Part shown: one piece after another, positions 18,527 to 27,893 of the stretch
How positions within the stretch are numbered: position 1 is the stretch's first letter
Layout: each line of letters starts with the position of its first letter
Source: Rheinheimera mangrovi
Lineage (GTDB): Bacteria; Pseudomonadota; Gammaproteobacteria; Enterobacterales; Alteromonadaceae
Length of the DNA stretch: 64,000 nucleotides
NCBI RefSeq assembly: GCF_003990335.1
Contig: NZ_CP034683.1
Coordinates: 3,269,501-3,333,500, forward strand
Direction of reading: 5' to 3'
Translations under genes and position numbers: made by a program
The notes under the pieces: generated by a model
Databases searched by the model: none
Told to the model about the DNA's origin: nothing
The model's input: only the letters and a program-made list of their open reading frames with translations

Positions 18527-19068
18527 AACAACAACGAATGCCCCTTCGGCTGAAAGCTGCTGTAGCTCTGCTTATGCTTTGGATAGCAGGCAGTGCTGCA
18601 GCTTTTTATTGGTTTTTTTTAGGCCATTATGGCGTATTCGATCAGCAAGGTTTGTGGCAACAACAACCACTTCTGCCACAGCAAGTACAACACAAACTAA
18701 GCCATCAACTGCTGCCCAACCATCGTTGGCAAGCGGTACTGATCACAGACTCCAGCTGCAACTGCAGCTCTTTTGCCAAAGAGCATCTGCAGAGGATCCA
18801 ACAACGTCAGCCTGATTTAATAGTAAAAGAGCTGGAACTGGATGAAGCCAAAGCGCTGGGACTGACACTGGGGCTGGATATTATTGCAGCCCCGCTGTTG
18901 CTGCTGTTTCAAAATCAACAGCTACTTTACGCCGGGCCCTTAGCTACAGATTTGCTATGCAGCGATAACGCCAGCCTACTAGATGGCATTGTTAGCGGCA
19001 CCACTCAATTACCCGGCTTTTGGCTCAATGGCGAAAGTACGGCATGCAGGTGTTTAATTGAAGAATAG
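18523..19068 (+). CDS. membrane-anchored thioredoxin-fold-like protein (DUF6436-like)
   Basis: This 181-residue protein has one N-terminal helix (about residues 11-32), then a periplasmic domain with the cysteine cluster SSCNCSSF near residue 78, where a thioredoxin-like fold would hold its active-site cysteines, and a C-terminal CRC pair. I think it belongs to the DUF6436 group, from memory. The frame starts at a TTG that overlaps the chemoreceptor stop (TTGA); the ATG at 18538 is an alternative. Overlap implies coexpression with the chemoreceptor. A redox or copper-related role is possible but unproven. Confidence 0.65.
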   Translation: MKQQRMPLRLKAAVALLMLWIAGSAAAFYWFFLGHYGVFDQQGLWQQQPLLPQQVQHKLSHQLLPNHRWQAVLITDSSCNCSSFAKEHLQRIQQRQPDLIVKELELDEAKALGLTLGLDIIAAPLLLLFQNQQLLYAGPLATDLLCSDNASLLDGIVSGTTQLPGFWLNGESTACRCLIEE

Positions 19069-19296
19069 CTTGAGCAAAGCTTTCTATAATTGACTTCAGT
19101 TAGACTATACCAATACGTATGCACCTATTAACAATCCTCACATAAATACATGCCGGTATTAAACCAACAAAAAACAAACAAAAGAAACAAAGATGTGAAC
19201 TGTACTAAACAAAAAAATTGATTTTATATTAAGCGCAATTGTATGATTCTTTTTTTTATAACCCCACTACTTTAAAAATTACAAGGAATTGTATAG

Positions 19297-22245
19297 ATGT
19301 TGCGTGTTAAATCTATTGCATGCGCTATTGCCGTGCTTTTATCCTCCTCAGTATCCGCCTTTGACATACCACTGTACAAACAAATACCAAACAGCTCATT
19401 TCAAGCTGTCAGTCCTCAACCTTTGCTATTGTCGAATGAGATAGTGCAACAAGAAGGCTTTTTGCATAAATCCACAGCCTTGGCTGTTGGCGACAATCTG
19501 ATAGCAGCATACAGCACGAATGGCTTAAGTCTTTTGCGTTTTACTGACGGGCAATACACAACGCTGAAGAATTATACTTTTGCAGAATTAGAGGTTGACT
19601 CAGGTTCAGCAGTGCGCTTTAACTCAGACGCATCTGTCCTTTTCATACAAAACAACAGAGAAATACAGGCTTTTTCTGTTGCGGCAGATGGAAGTCTTAA
19701 TAAGCTGGCAAGGCGTCAAATCGACAGCAGTTTCGTCAACAGCTATGGCTCAGAGGGAAATAGTTACATTGGTTCTGTATTCCGCTATCCTGATTATAAT
19801 TTTGTTCTTACCACTTTTAATACCAGTACCAACAGCTTTATATCAAAAGAACTGTTTCGCCGGCCGGATAATCTTAGTTTTGTTGTCTACGACGAAACTA
19901 AAAACTTGCTGATTTCCGGTGGTTATTCGTACACGACTTATAGATATGAAATAAAAAGTTACAAAGGCGATGCACTCAATCAATTTAGTTTGATTTCTAC
20001 TTTCGAGCTTCCATCAGGTTTCCCTGACCAGAACAACATTGCCTACTCCGGATCTTCAGGTAATTTGTTTATTGCGAATGGCTCCATCACGCAACTTCAT
20101 GTGCAGGCTGATGGAGTGTTACAAGAAATCACCAACACCAGTGGTTTTAATTTACCGAATTACAGCCCAAGTAAAATTTCGTTGTCTGCAGATACATTAT
20201 TTGCAGCATACAGTAATGAGATCCATGCTTTAACCTTAAACGGTACCGCTATAACAGGTAGCGAAAGCATCTACACTCAAAACCTTGTCAATATGGCACA
20301 GCTCAATGGCCGTTTGTTGACTATCGAGAATGGTGGTATCCATTATTTCAATCAAGGACTAAATGCTCCGCAAATATCATTGAACCGTGGTGAGCAAAGT
20401 CTGGCATGGTTACAACACGACCTAACATTAGGCAGTCAAATTCAGTTTGCTGACCGCTATTTACTCAGATCAGACTCAAACCTAAGTGATTTATATAAAG
20501 CTGACACAAATGGCAAGCTAAGCAATATAAAGACATTTTTTTCCGACGAAATTTTACCTGCAAATGGAAACGGTTCCGGCACCATAGCCAAACTTAATGA
20601 GACCTCACTGGTCGCCGCACGAGGCAATCTGGTACGTCTTTTTAACTTCGACCCGGTCGCTGAAACTGTTACTTTGGTCAAAGAATTTGATTTAAATAGA
20701 CTTGTTTCGGACGTAAACAGAATAGGTTACTCATCCGGCATCCGTATGTTGGGTTCTTACTTATTGGTAGACGGTGGAGGTAGACTACATTTATTCCAGA
20801 TCGCAGACAGTACCCTATCTTATCTGGACAGTGCTGTTGCTGGTGTAAATGACTTCACAGCAATTCCGGAACTGAATAACAGTGCAGAGTTAAACGGCAA
20901 ACTGTACATATACAATAGCGGCTACAACGCAATCCACGAACTCAGTGTTGAAAATGGCCGGTTGAAGCAAAAAGAAGTGTTTGATATGCCGTCTTCAGGT
21001 TGGGGTGCAGTACAGATCACGGCAGCCGGACAACAATTACATGTGAAGTATGGCGCCACACTTTATGTTTTTCAGCAGATAGATTCTAAATTTACCCTGC
21101 TGTCTGTCAACAATATCAATGAGAATGCCTTAGCTTATATTGATAATAACTTCGCGTTAAACCAATACAATTCAGAGGTGATCGACGTACTGCAGTTTGA
21201 TAAAACTTCAGGAATTCCAACCACAATAGATGGTATTGATGTTGGTGATTCATGGAATCTACGAAATGCATTTATGTTAGGTTCTTACCTTTACCTGCAA
21301 AGTTCAGACAATGTTGTAGCATTCAAACAATTCATGGTGAACAGAGCTCCAGACTTGTTAGCCAAGCCTGCAGTTATGCAATTACATGAAGGTATTGGCT
21401 ACACAACAGAGTTAGCAAGCCTGGTTGCAGACAAAGACATTGGAGATACAGTAATGTTCAGCCTGTTTACTCCGGTTTCAGGCATGTCACTGTCAGATAA
21501 AGGTACTTTTAGCTATGATGGCAGCACTCTTTCTGCCAATGAAGTTATTGTCAGAGCGACAGATAGTAAAGGTTTATATACTGATATTAGTTTGAGTTTT
21601 CAAAACAATAAGGCTCCAGCCCCTACTCAGGCATGGGTGGTTCCACAACTGAATCAAAATAAGACTTTTTTACTTGATTTAAATGAGTACTTTGCTGACC
21701 CTGAAGGCTCTGTTTTAACGTATGAAATAACCTCAACAGCTGAACTGACTGTTACCAGCAGAGGAATAATCAGCGGCACTATCACTGCAGGTCAGTCTCA
21801 TCAATTGACTGTCGTAATTAAAGACAATAAAGGTGCAACCAGCACTCATACATTGGCCTTAGCTGTAAACGCGGCACCAGCCCTGACAGGATCTGCCAGT
21901 CTGAGTATGACCACTGTACAAACTGTATCTGTTGACCTAAACAGTCTGTTCACTGATGCTGAAGGGCATGCAATTAGTTTCAGCGCAAGCGACTTACCAG
22001 CAGGTTTAACTCTGTCTGGTAGCACAATTGCCGGAAAAGTGACTACTGCAGGAAGTTTCAGCAGCCTGATCACCGCAACAGACAGCGCAGGAGCTGTATC
22101 ACAGACAACCCTGAAGTTTGAAGCAACAGAGCCACCGCCGCCACCACCAGTAGTGCAACCAAAAGGTTCAAGCGGTAGTTTAGGCTGGTATGTTTTATTT
22201 GCTTTAGCTGCACTGACGTTTAGCCGCAGAACCAGACAAGTTTAA
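19297..22245 (+). CDS. large secreted protein with Ig/cadherin-like repeats and GlyGly-CTERM-type tail
   Basis: This 982-residue protein has a signal peptide (about 1-21, ending VSAFDIP). A long region of repeated short strands (about 30-680), rich in N, S and Y, suggests a beta-propeller-like fold. Three consecutive Ig/cadherin-like repeats each begin NRAPDLLA, NNKAPAPT or NAAPALTG and contain DPEGS or DAEGH calcium-type motifs (about 685-940). The tail is a proline linker, KGSSGSLGW, a hydrophobic helix and SRRTRQ. That is the GlyGly-CTERM form processed by rhombosortase, with surface delivery by type II secretion. AAGGAATTGTATAG precedes the ATG. The ligand is unknown. Confidence 0.75.
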   Translation: MLRVKSIACAIAVLLSSSVSAFDIPLYKQIPNSSFQAVSPQPLLLSNEIVQQEGFLHKSTALAVGDNLIAAYSTNGLSLLRFTDGQYTTLKNYTFAELEVDSGSAVRFNSDASVLFIQNNREIQAFSVAADGSLNKLARRQIDSSFVNSYGSEGNSYIGSVFRYPDYNFVLTTFNTSTNSFISKELFRRPDNLSFVVYDETKNLLISGGYSYTTYRYEIKSYKGDALNQFSLISTFELPSGFPDQNNIAYSGSSGNLFIANGSITQLHVQADGVLQEITNTSGFNLPNYSPSKISLSADTLFAAYSNEIHALTLNGTAITGSESIYTQNLVNMAQLNGRLLTIENGGIHYFNQGLNAPQISLNRGEQSLAWLQHDLTLGSQIQFADRYLLRSDSNLSDLYKADTNGKLSNIKTFFSDEILPANGNGSGTIAKLNETSLVAARGNLVRLFNFDPVAETVTLVKEFDLNRLVSDVNRIGYSSGIRMLGSYLLVDGGGRLHLFQIADSTLSYLDSAVAGVNDFTAIPELNNSAELNGKLYIYNSGYNAIHELSVENGRLKQKEVFDMPSSGWGAVQITAAGQQLHVKYGATLYVFQQIDSKFTLLSVNNINENALAYIDNNFALNQYNSEVIDVLQFDKTSGIPTTIDGIDVGDSWNLRNAFMLGSYLYLQSSDNVVAFKQFMVNRAPDLLAKPAVMQLHEGIGYTTELASLVADKDIGDTVMFSLFTPVSGMSLSDKGTFSYDGSTLSANEVIVRATDSKGLYTDISLSFQNNKAPAPTQAWVVPQLNQNKTFLLDLNEYFADPEGSVLTYEITSTAELTVTSRGIISGTITAGQSHQLTVVIKDNKGATSTHTLALAVNAAPALTGSASLSMTTVQTVSVDLNSLFTDAEGHAISFSASDLPAGLTLSGSTIAGKVTTAGSFSSLITATDSAGAVSQTTLKFEATEPPPPPPVVQPKGSSGSLGWYVLFALAALTFSRRTRQV

Positions 22246-22263
22246 CTGCGTATGATCTAAATT

Positions 22264-22292
22264 GAGGGGCTCATTGAGCCCCTTGTTCTTTT
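22264..22292 (+). terminator. rho-independent terminator
   Basis: GGGGCTC (22266-22272), loop ATT, GAGCCCC (22276-22282), then TTGTTCTTTT. It follows the GlyGly-CTERM gene by about 20 bp. The remaining stretch to 22455 holds nothing I recognise. Confidence 0.8.
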
Positions 22293-22455
22293 CAGTAACC
22301 CGCTCTCTGGGATAGTGTGTTCCCTGCCTTTGATTCCACTAAATACCTTCTCCCTAAAGCTGCGGTACCTTCTTTATGGCGGTTCATTTTAGAGTAGTGA
22401 CCACACCTTTTTGGCTCTCTTGAGTCAGAGATTAGGTATAAGTGAAGCTCCTGCA

Positions 22456-22842
22456 CTATCGCCTTGATGGCCAATGATGAACTGCCACACAGAGCAACAC
22501 CAAAATCAGTAAAGCACTAAATTCAGCACCGTTACGGCCTGGCCCCACAACAAACCAGCCGGCTTTGGCGTGTAAAATAGCAATTCCGGTCGCGTAAATA
22601 CCTACATAGCCCAAACAAACCAAAGTGACATAACGGTTTAATGCCAAAAATAAAGTCCCGATGATTTCAAAGGCAGTGATAGCAACAGCTATTAATACGC
22701 CCATAGGCCAGCCGTGATTATCCAGCCATTGACCAAAAGGTTCGACGCCTCCGGTTAACGCTCTGTGCCAGCCATGTGCGCCTATCAATCCCGCGACGGC
22801 CAGGCGTAAGGTGCCCCAGCCGAAAATTTGTTGTAATGACAT
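22456..22842 (-). CDS. DoxX-family membrane protein
   Basis: This 128-residue protein has four predicted helices and the DoxX-like opening RLAVAGLIGAHGWHRAL, with GHGW-type histidine near residue 22. DoxX proteins are small inner-membrane proteins, some linked to quinone or thiosulfate redox chemistry; the role here is unknown. GGGAAGGTGA precedes the ATG at 22842. It is the third gene of a minus-strand run GH3 hexosaminidase, ACT-domain protein, DoxX, with gaps of 3 and 13 bp. Confidence 0.7.
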   Translation of the reverse strand: MSLQQIFGWGTLRLAVAGLIGAHGWHRALTGGVEPFGQWLDNHGWPMGVLIAVAITAFEIIGTLFLALNRYVTLVCLGYVGIYATGIAILHAKAGWFVVGPGRNGAEFSALLILVLLCVAVHHWPSRR

Positions 22843-22855
22843 TCACCTTCCCTTT

Positions 22856-23269
22856 CTACGTCTTGTTTTGCTTACTTTGTTGTAGTTGCTCTAATGCCAA
22901 CAGAGCTTCCTCCGCCTGATGCACAGGCACCAGCAGATGATCATGGTAAGCACCGGCAAATACGTTACAGCTTAAACCTCTATCAGCTAAGGCTTTAGCA
23001 AAAGCTGCAGTTAAACCTACAGCTTCTAAATCTGAATGCACTGTCAGGCTGATCCAACGTGCTCTGAATAAAATATCCAGTTGATAGTCTTGTGCCTGCT
23101 GTTCTGTCAGCACCAGGGTCAGGCCTTCTTTTTCTCTAAAAGTGGCCAGAGGCAAAGGCCCGTGCCAGCTTTTATTTAAAGGCCAAACACAATACACATA
23201 AAGCTCCGGCTGCAACTCTGGCTGCATAGTACTGATTAACTGATCCAGTGCTTTGATAGCAGCTGTCAT
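22856..23269 (-). CDS. ACT-domain protein (DUF2241-type)
   Basis: This 137-residue cytoplasmic protein has a tandem ACT-like layout: a degenerate first half with LYVYCVWPL and a second half with WISLTVHSDLEAVGLTAAFA and CNVFAGAYHDHLLVPV. The last pattern is the typical ending of small stand-alone ACT proteins that bind amino acids. No enzyme domain is attached. The ATG at 23269 is 3 bp after the stop of the GH3 gene, so the pair is cotranscribed. The ligand cannot be told from sequence. Confidence 0.75.
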   Translation of the reverse strand: MTAAIKALDQLISTMQPELQPELYVYCVWPLNKSWHGPLPLATFREKEGLTLVLTEQQAQDYQLDILFRARWISLTVHSDLEAVGLTAAFAKALADRGLSCNVFAGAYHDHLLVPVHQAEEALLALEQLQQSKQNKT

Positions 23270-23272
23270 TTC

Positions 23273-25114
23273 TTATCTCCTTTGAGCCTGGCCGTCTGCT
23301 GTCGTTAAAGACACAGGCAGCTGACCGCGGGCTTGAATTTTTCCAAGTAAAAATGCTATCACCGCATCATAAGCCGGGCCTGAAAATGGTCGCAGCGCTG
23401 TTTGACCTTTCTGGTTATAGCTGTAAGTTGCCAGTCGTACGTCTGCACTCTTTGCAAACTCAGCCAGCTCATAAGGGGTGCGTAGCGATACCATCACCGT
23501 CTTTTTGCCTTGCGCTTTGGCCTGTTGTAACAATTGGACTAACAACTGTTTTTGTTCAGACACAGTCAGCTTCATAGCGGGCAAGGCCTGTAAGTCAGCC
23601 AATACCCCGAGTTCAGCAGCACTTTGAGCGGGCGAAATCAGTGAGCCCAGCACCAGATCAGCCTGCTTAATCTGCCGTAACGCCAGATGTTGCTCTAAAG
23701 AGGTTAAATCACTGCATGTGACTGACTCTGGCTTCACGCCCCATAAAGTCAATGCCTGTAACCAGCTTTGGCATTTGGTTTGATCAGGAGCAATCAGGTG
23801 TAGCTTTAAAGCGGCTAAATTCAGCGGTAACTGTAATTTATTATCACCAACCAACGTCAGGCTGGCTTCTGCGAGTTGTTGCTCTAGTTTCAAATCATCG
23901 GCTAAACGTTCGTTGTCCGGTAATACAAGCGCATGCTGTTTGGTCGAAAGTTGCTGACGTAAGTGAGTGATACGTTGAGCCGATTCTGCGACTTCGGCAG
24001 CGTTGAGTTTGCCATGTTGCACTGCGGCCACCACCTGATCAATCAATACAGCCAAGGCTTTGATATCAGCAGGCGTTTTCATTTCATAAGGCATCAGCGC
24101 TATATCTGCACCAGCAGCAAAGGTTTGGATCACAGCTTCAGCTGGGGTAAAAAACTGACTGATACCAGCCATATTTAGCGCGTCGGTAATAATGATGCCG
24201 TCAAACCCCATATCTTCACGCAATAAGTCGGTCAGAATAGCGCGGGATAAGGTAGCGGGTTTGATCACAGCTTCGCCGGATTTCGTGGTCAAACTGCTGT
24301 TATCCAGCGCCGGATACTGAATATGAGCCGTCATCACCATAGCGGGTTGATGCTGCTTGATAAGTTGCCTAAACGGATACAAATCGACTGCTTCAACGGT
24401 CGCTTTATCATGTTCCACCAAAGGCAAACCAGTGTGACTATCAACATGAGTATCACCATGGCCAGGGAAATGTTTAATGGTGCCAAGTACGCCTGCAGCC
24501 TGCATGGCACTGAGCATGGCGCCTCCAGCCTGCGCTACTGCAGCAGCATTGTCACCAAAAGAGCGGGCGTTGATCACTGGATTCGCCGGATTGTTATTTA
24601 CATCCAGACTAGGAGCGAAGTTTAAGTTAATACCAAGGGAGCTTAATTGCTGCGCTATGGCTTTACCTACATCAGTGGCAAAACTATTGCCTGACGATGC
24701 CAAAGTAGCACCTATAGCCATATTACCTGCAAAGGCCGGAAACTCTTGAGTTGGCAGACGAGCCACCCGACCGCCTTCCTGATCGATACCTATCAACAAC
24801 GGCAATCCATCACTGCTGGCTTGCTGTAAATCAGTAGTTAAACGACGGATTTGGTTTTTATCTTTTAAATTATTGGCAAATAAAATCACGCCACCTAAAT
24901 GCAGCTGCGTTATGGCGTCGGCAAATTCTTTAGGTAATTCAGTTAAGTCGGTTTTGCATGCAGCTGAGGAGCCTTCAGCGCAAAAGTGGCGCAGGTCAAT
25001 CATCAGTTTTTGCCCAATCTGACGGCGTAATTCTTGCGGATCTACTGATTTTTGTCCCATACAACCTCCTGCACTTAACGTCATTACAGCCAGCAGCAGT
25101 GCATATTGTTTCAT
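23273..25114 (-). CDS. glycoside hydrolase family 3 beta-N-acetylhexosaminidase-like lipoprotein
   Basis: This 613-residue protein has an N-terminal signal ending SAGGC, probably lipidated on Cys18. The GH3 barrel (about 35-380) contains LLIGIDQEGGRVARL, the NagZ-type acid/base loop KHFPGHGDTHVDSHTGLP, and the nucleophile Asp in IITDALNMAG. A C-terminal alpha/beta domain (about 420-610) follows, absent from the short cytoplasmic NagZ of enteric bacteria. It probably acts in the periplasm or at the outer membrane on N-acetylglucosamine-containing wall fragments or chitin oligomers. It is first in a three-gene minus-strand operon. Confidence 0.85.
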   Translation of the reverse strand: MKQYALLLAVMTLSAGGCMGQKSVDPQELRRQIGQKLMIDLRHFCAEGSSAACKTDLTELPKEFADAITQLHLGGVILFANNLKDKNQIRRLTTDLQQASSDGLPLLIGIDQEGGRVARLPTQEFPAFAGNMAIGATLASSGNSFATDVGKAIAQQLSSLGINLNFAPSLDVNNNPANPVINARSFGDNAAAVAQAGGAMLSAMQAAGVLGTIKHFPGHGDTHVDSHTGLPLVEHDKATVEAVDLYPFRQLIKQHQPAMVMTAHIQYPALDNSSLTTKSGEAVIKPATLSRAILTDLLREDMGFDGIIITDALNMAGISQFFTPAEAVIQTFAAGADIALMPYEMKTPADIKALAVLIDQVVAAVQHGKLNAAEVAESAQRITHLRQQLSTKQHALVLPDNERLADDLKLEQQLAEASLTLVGDNKLQLPLNLAALKLHLIAPDQTKCQSWLQALTLWGVKPESVTCSDLTSLEQHLALRQIKQADLVLGSLISPAQSAAELGVLADLQALPAMKLTVSEQKQLLVQLLQQAKAQGKKTVMVSLRTPYELAEFAKSADVRLATYSYNQKGQTALRPFSGPAYDAVIAFLLGKIQARGQLPVSLTTADGQAQRR

Positions 25115-25257
25115 CTTGTCACCACATCCTGAGTTTATGGCGCCACTATATCAGGCAGGAGGATCAGGGCAAAGGCTCAGCTTTCTATAGCCACTGTATA
25201 AAATCCAACCCGATAGCGGAAAATCTATGGGTCTGCAGCAGAAAAACCGATAAAAGT

Positions 25258-25288
25258 TTGCATTGATGCAGGTCTGGACAGTTATAAT
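25258..25288 (+). promoter_or_regulatory. possible promoter for the 25332 gene
   Basis: TTGCAT (25258-25263) and TATAAT (25283-25288) are separated by 19 bp, a little longer than ideal. The perfect -10 lies inside the longer reading frame from 25263, which supports the downstream start at 25332. Confidence 0.35.
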
Positions 25289-25331
25289 CCCCCTAGTCTT
25301 TTGTTGTTATGCCGTATCCGGACAGGTTGTT

Positions 25332-25826
25332 ATGTATAAGCCCACACCATTGTTAAGCTATTTCTGGGGTTTGTTTAGTGGTTTGATTGTCTCCGCTTTT
25401 TTGTTTAATTCCCTGACTCAAACCGAAGTGAAGCCAGAAAAAACGGCAGTCCAAACGGAACAAAAACAAACAACGGCCGGCCCGGTTCGTGCTGCAGATG
25501 CTCCTGTTTTGACTTTAGCGGCCAGAGCCGAGTTATTACTGAAGTACTACACCATCAGAGATGGTGCTGAGGAAACGAACTTAGCGCCTTTACTGCAGAA
25601 AAATGGTCATCTGGAGATATTTAAGCAGATGTTGCAGCAAAGCACAGCGGATGTCAGTGATCTGATCCAATCCACTCAGTCTTTTACTGCGGCGCAGTTT
25701 TACGCTTCGTTAGTGCGTATTAAACAAAAAGATGAAGAGCAGCAAGCCAAAGCTCAGCTGGAATTGTTAAAACCGGCTGGGGCACCAGCCCCAACCACAA
25801 CACAACAAGAGCCAATTAACCAATAG
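25332..25826 (+). CDS. hypothetical membrane-anchored protein
   Basis: I do not recognise this 164-residue protein. From the ATG at 25332 (MYKPTPLLSYFWGL) it has one hydrophobic anchor (about residues 7-27), a polar linker rich in E, K, Q and T, then a helical domain (about 60-145) and an alanine/proline/glutamine tail. The frame is open upstream to a TTG at 25263, but a TATAAT -10 box lies in that extension. It is convergent with the DUF2959 gene, whose stop is 12 bp beyond its own. A scaffold or envelope-assembly role would be guesswork. Confidence 0.6.
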   Translation: MYKPTPLLSYFWGLFSGLIVSAFLFNSLTQTEVKPEKTAVQTEQKQTTAGPVRAADAPVLTLAARAELLLKYYTIRDGAEETNLAPLLQKNGHLEIFKQMLQQSTADVSDLIQSTQSFTAAQFYASLVRIKQKDEEQQAKAQLELLKPAGAPAPTTTQQEPINQ

Positions 25827-25838
25827 GCCTGTTGCGAC

Positions 25839-26480
25839 CTATTCCGTCTGCATCTGCGCAATAAACTTATTCGAATCCGCTATCGCCTTGTTCATTTCGC
25901 TGACAAGGCTACTGACGTTCTGCTGTAAACCGGCAAAATCAGTCTGAATAGAGCCTATGGCTTTGGCATTTAAGTTATGCTTTAAAAACAGTACATTATC
26001 GTGCATGATTTTAAGCACAGGCTGCATTTTCTTTTCAGCGGAACGCATCTTTTTCAACAGTACATCAAACTGTTTTTCTGTAGTGACCAGCTTTTGTTTG
26101 CTTTGGGCTTTTAAACTGGCGCTTTGGTACTGGTCTAATTCGTCACGCCATTCATCAAACAAAGCGTCAGCCACTGATTCCACTTTGTTGATACGGCTGC
26201 TGACCAGTTCAGCAGCTTTCACGCTTTGCTGATACTCAGAGTCCAGCTCTTCGTATTTAGTCTGCAAGTCGCCGCCATGAAACTTCAGTAACTGACTCAA
26301 TTCATCCAGCGCATCTTTAAACTGTTGTTGCCCTTCCACCTGAGCGTCACGGGCATCTTTTACCCTGTCCACCAGAATTTCGCGTTTTTCTACACCAAAC
26401 TTTTCCATAGTGGCGAAGTAAGCTTGCTGGCAGCCGCCCAAACACAGGCTAAGCAGCAGTAATACAGGAATTCGACGCAT
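25839..26480 (-). CDS. DUF2959 family lipoprotein
   Basis: This 213-residue protein has a lipoprotein signal ending LCLGGC (Cys16), then almost continuous helix with strong coiled-coil character (about 45-205; QFKDALDELSQLL, INKVESVADALFDEW). The opening YFATMEKFGVEKREILVDRVKDAR is the signature of the DUF2959 family, known in marine gammaproteobacteria and of unknown function. The length is typical. It has its own upstream region, the 342-bp gap to the EF-hand gene. Confidence 0.85.
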   Translation of the reverse strand: MRRIPVLLLLSLCLGGCQQAYFATMEKFGVEKREILVDRVKDARDAQVEGQQQFKDALDELSQLLKFHGGDLQTKYEELDSEYQQSVKAAELVSSRINKVESVADALFDEWRDELDQYQSASLKAQSKQKLVTTEKQFDVLLKKMRSAEKKMQPVLKIMHDNVLFLKHNLNAKAIGSIQTDFAGLQQNVSSLVSEMNKAIADSNKFIAQMQTE

Positions 26481-26822
26481 CCATCACTCCATTCTTTCAC
26501 ACGAATTATCGTTGGAATAAAACTTTATACTAAAGTACAGATAGTACAGAGCTTAGGCTGAGAATGCACCCCAACTTGTAATGTTCGACAGGCAAACCAG
26601 AGGCAGGCAAAACCTTGCCACTTGCTCAGGGGCTGCCAAAAAACTGTCATGCTCAAAAGCGTTTTTACATCTTTTGTTAAACAACAGCACTTGCCGACAA
26701 ACCTTTACCAACCTTTCCTTACCCAACTTTACCCGTAACACACAAATCTAAACCAGTCTTGGTCGGCACTTTGCAGCGTTATTTGGGCGATCAATTCCGA
26801 TCGTATTCAATGGAGAGCATGA
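26481..26822. promoter_or_regulatory. 342-bp intergenic region between divergent genes, with repeated TTTACC motifs
   Basis: This gap separates the divergently transcribed DUF2959 and EF-hand genes, so it must hold both promoters. At 26704-26733 the motif TTTACC/CTTACC/TTTACC recurs at 704, 718 and 728 in the same direction, a pattern seen with OmpR-type activator sites, about 90-120 bp before the EF-hand start. I see no gene or RNA. Open frames here have poor codon use. Confidence 0.3.
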
Positions 26823-27728
26823 ATGAGCATTCAATTCTCTGCCCAGAGTGCATACAACACGGGGTACACCACAAGGCCGCAACTCAGTAAGGAGCAACTG
26901 ACTGAAGCTGCTGGCAATTTATTCGGTAAATTAGACAGTCAAAATAAAGGCTATTTAGAGCAAAGCGACTTTTCGAGCCTGTTGAGCGGTCTGCAAAACG
27001 ACGAAGCCAGCACAAAAAGTAAGGAGTTGTTTAGCTCACTGGACTCTGATGGAGATGGTCAACTGACCAGCTATGAGTTCAGCGATAATTTCAGCAATTT
27101 ACTGTACAGCGCTCAGGGTACTATGGGTCCCAGACCTGCGCCACCTCAGGACAATGGCAAATCAAAAGACGAGCTGACAGCTATGCTGGAAGAGTTGGAG
27201 CAGGACGATGAAAAGTCCAGCGAAGGCCTGCAATCCTTGTTGGATAACTTTGATACTGCCGATACAGACGGTGATGGCAAAGTGACAATGCAAGAAGCTA
27301 TGGCTTACAAGCAAAGTACTGAAGATAGTGCTGGCGCAAGTTCAGCCCAGGCTATGCCACCACCTCCTCCTGGCGCTATGGGCAGCCCTAATCAAGATAG
27401 TGGAATAACAGCGGAAGAGCTGACCGCACTGCTGGATTCAACAGGAGAAACGGACTCAGAGATGGCCGCCACTTTACAGTCTCTGATCGATAACTTTGAC
27501 AGTGCCGATAGCGATGGTGATGGCAAAGTAACGATGCAGGAAGCGAACAGCTTCAGAGAAAGCCAACAGGCTGAGTCGTCTTTAGCCAGCAAGGTCAGCA
27601 CTGGTTCAGACCAGAGTGAAAGTATCAGTAAGTTGCTTAGCCGTACCATGCAACAGCTGATGGACACTTACGGTGGATTTACCAAAACAAATAGCCAATC
27701 AGGCTCAGCAGTAAACATGAGAGCCTGA
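26823..27728 (+). CDS. EF-hand calcium-binding protein
   Basis: This 301-residue acidic protein has at least three EF-hand loops, DSDGDGQLTSYEF, DTDGDGKVTMQEA and DSDGDGKVTMQEA (near residues 75, 143 and 227), plus a weaker pair at LDSQNKGYLEQSDF. The two VTMQEA blocks come from an internal duplication with a proline-rich linker (MPPPPPGAMGS). There is no signal peptide or membrane segment. It is probably a cytoplasmic calcium sensor or buffer, or exported by a route not visible here. GGAGAGC precedes the ATG at 26823. Confidence 0.8.
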   Translation: MSIQFSAQSAYNTGYTTRPQLSKEQLTEAAGNLFGKLDSQNKGYLEQSDFSSLLSGLQNDEASTKSKELFSSLDSDGDGQLTSYEFSDNFSNLLYSAQGTMGPRPAPPQDNGKSKDELTAMLEELEQDDEKSSEGLQSLLDNFDTADTDGDGKVTMQEAMAYKQSTEDSAGASSAQAMPPPPPGAMGSPNQDSGITAEELTALLDSTGETDSEMAATLQSLIDNFDSADSDGDGKVTMQEANSFRESQQAESSLASKVSTGSDQSESISKLLSRTMQQLMDTYGGFTKTNSQSGSAVNMRA

Positions 27729-27768
27729 AAAAAGCATCAGATAAAAGAGTGTAAAAGTCAGGAGTTTC

Positions 27769-27800
27769 GGGGCATCAGGCAAGGAGGCTGGCCCCTTTTA
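27769..27800 (+). terminator. probable terminator after the EF-hand gene
   Basis: GGGGC (27769-27773) and GCCCC (27791-27795) form the base of a hairpin with an imperfect interior, followed by TTTTATAAAA. It lies 40 bp after the stop. Confidence 0.5.
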
Positions 27801-27893
27801 TAAAATAAATTTAAAAATTCTTGTCACAGTTTTAGTGGTCCTGGTGTCTTTGTATTAACGCAAGTTACTTCAACAAACATTAAGGACTCAACC

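Noticed and set aside
22292..22474. 60-codon ORF downstream of the DoxX gene
   Set aside because: It overlaps the DoxX gene, has no RBS and a composition unlike its neighbours.
26553..26741. 62-codon minus-strand ORF in the DUF2959/EF-hand gap
   Set aside because: No RBS, no recognisable features, and it would occupy the only promoter space for two divergent genes.
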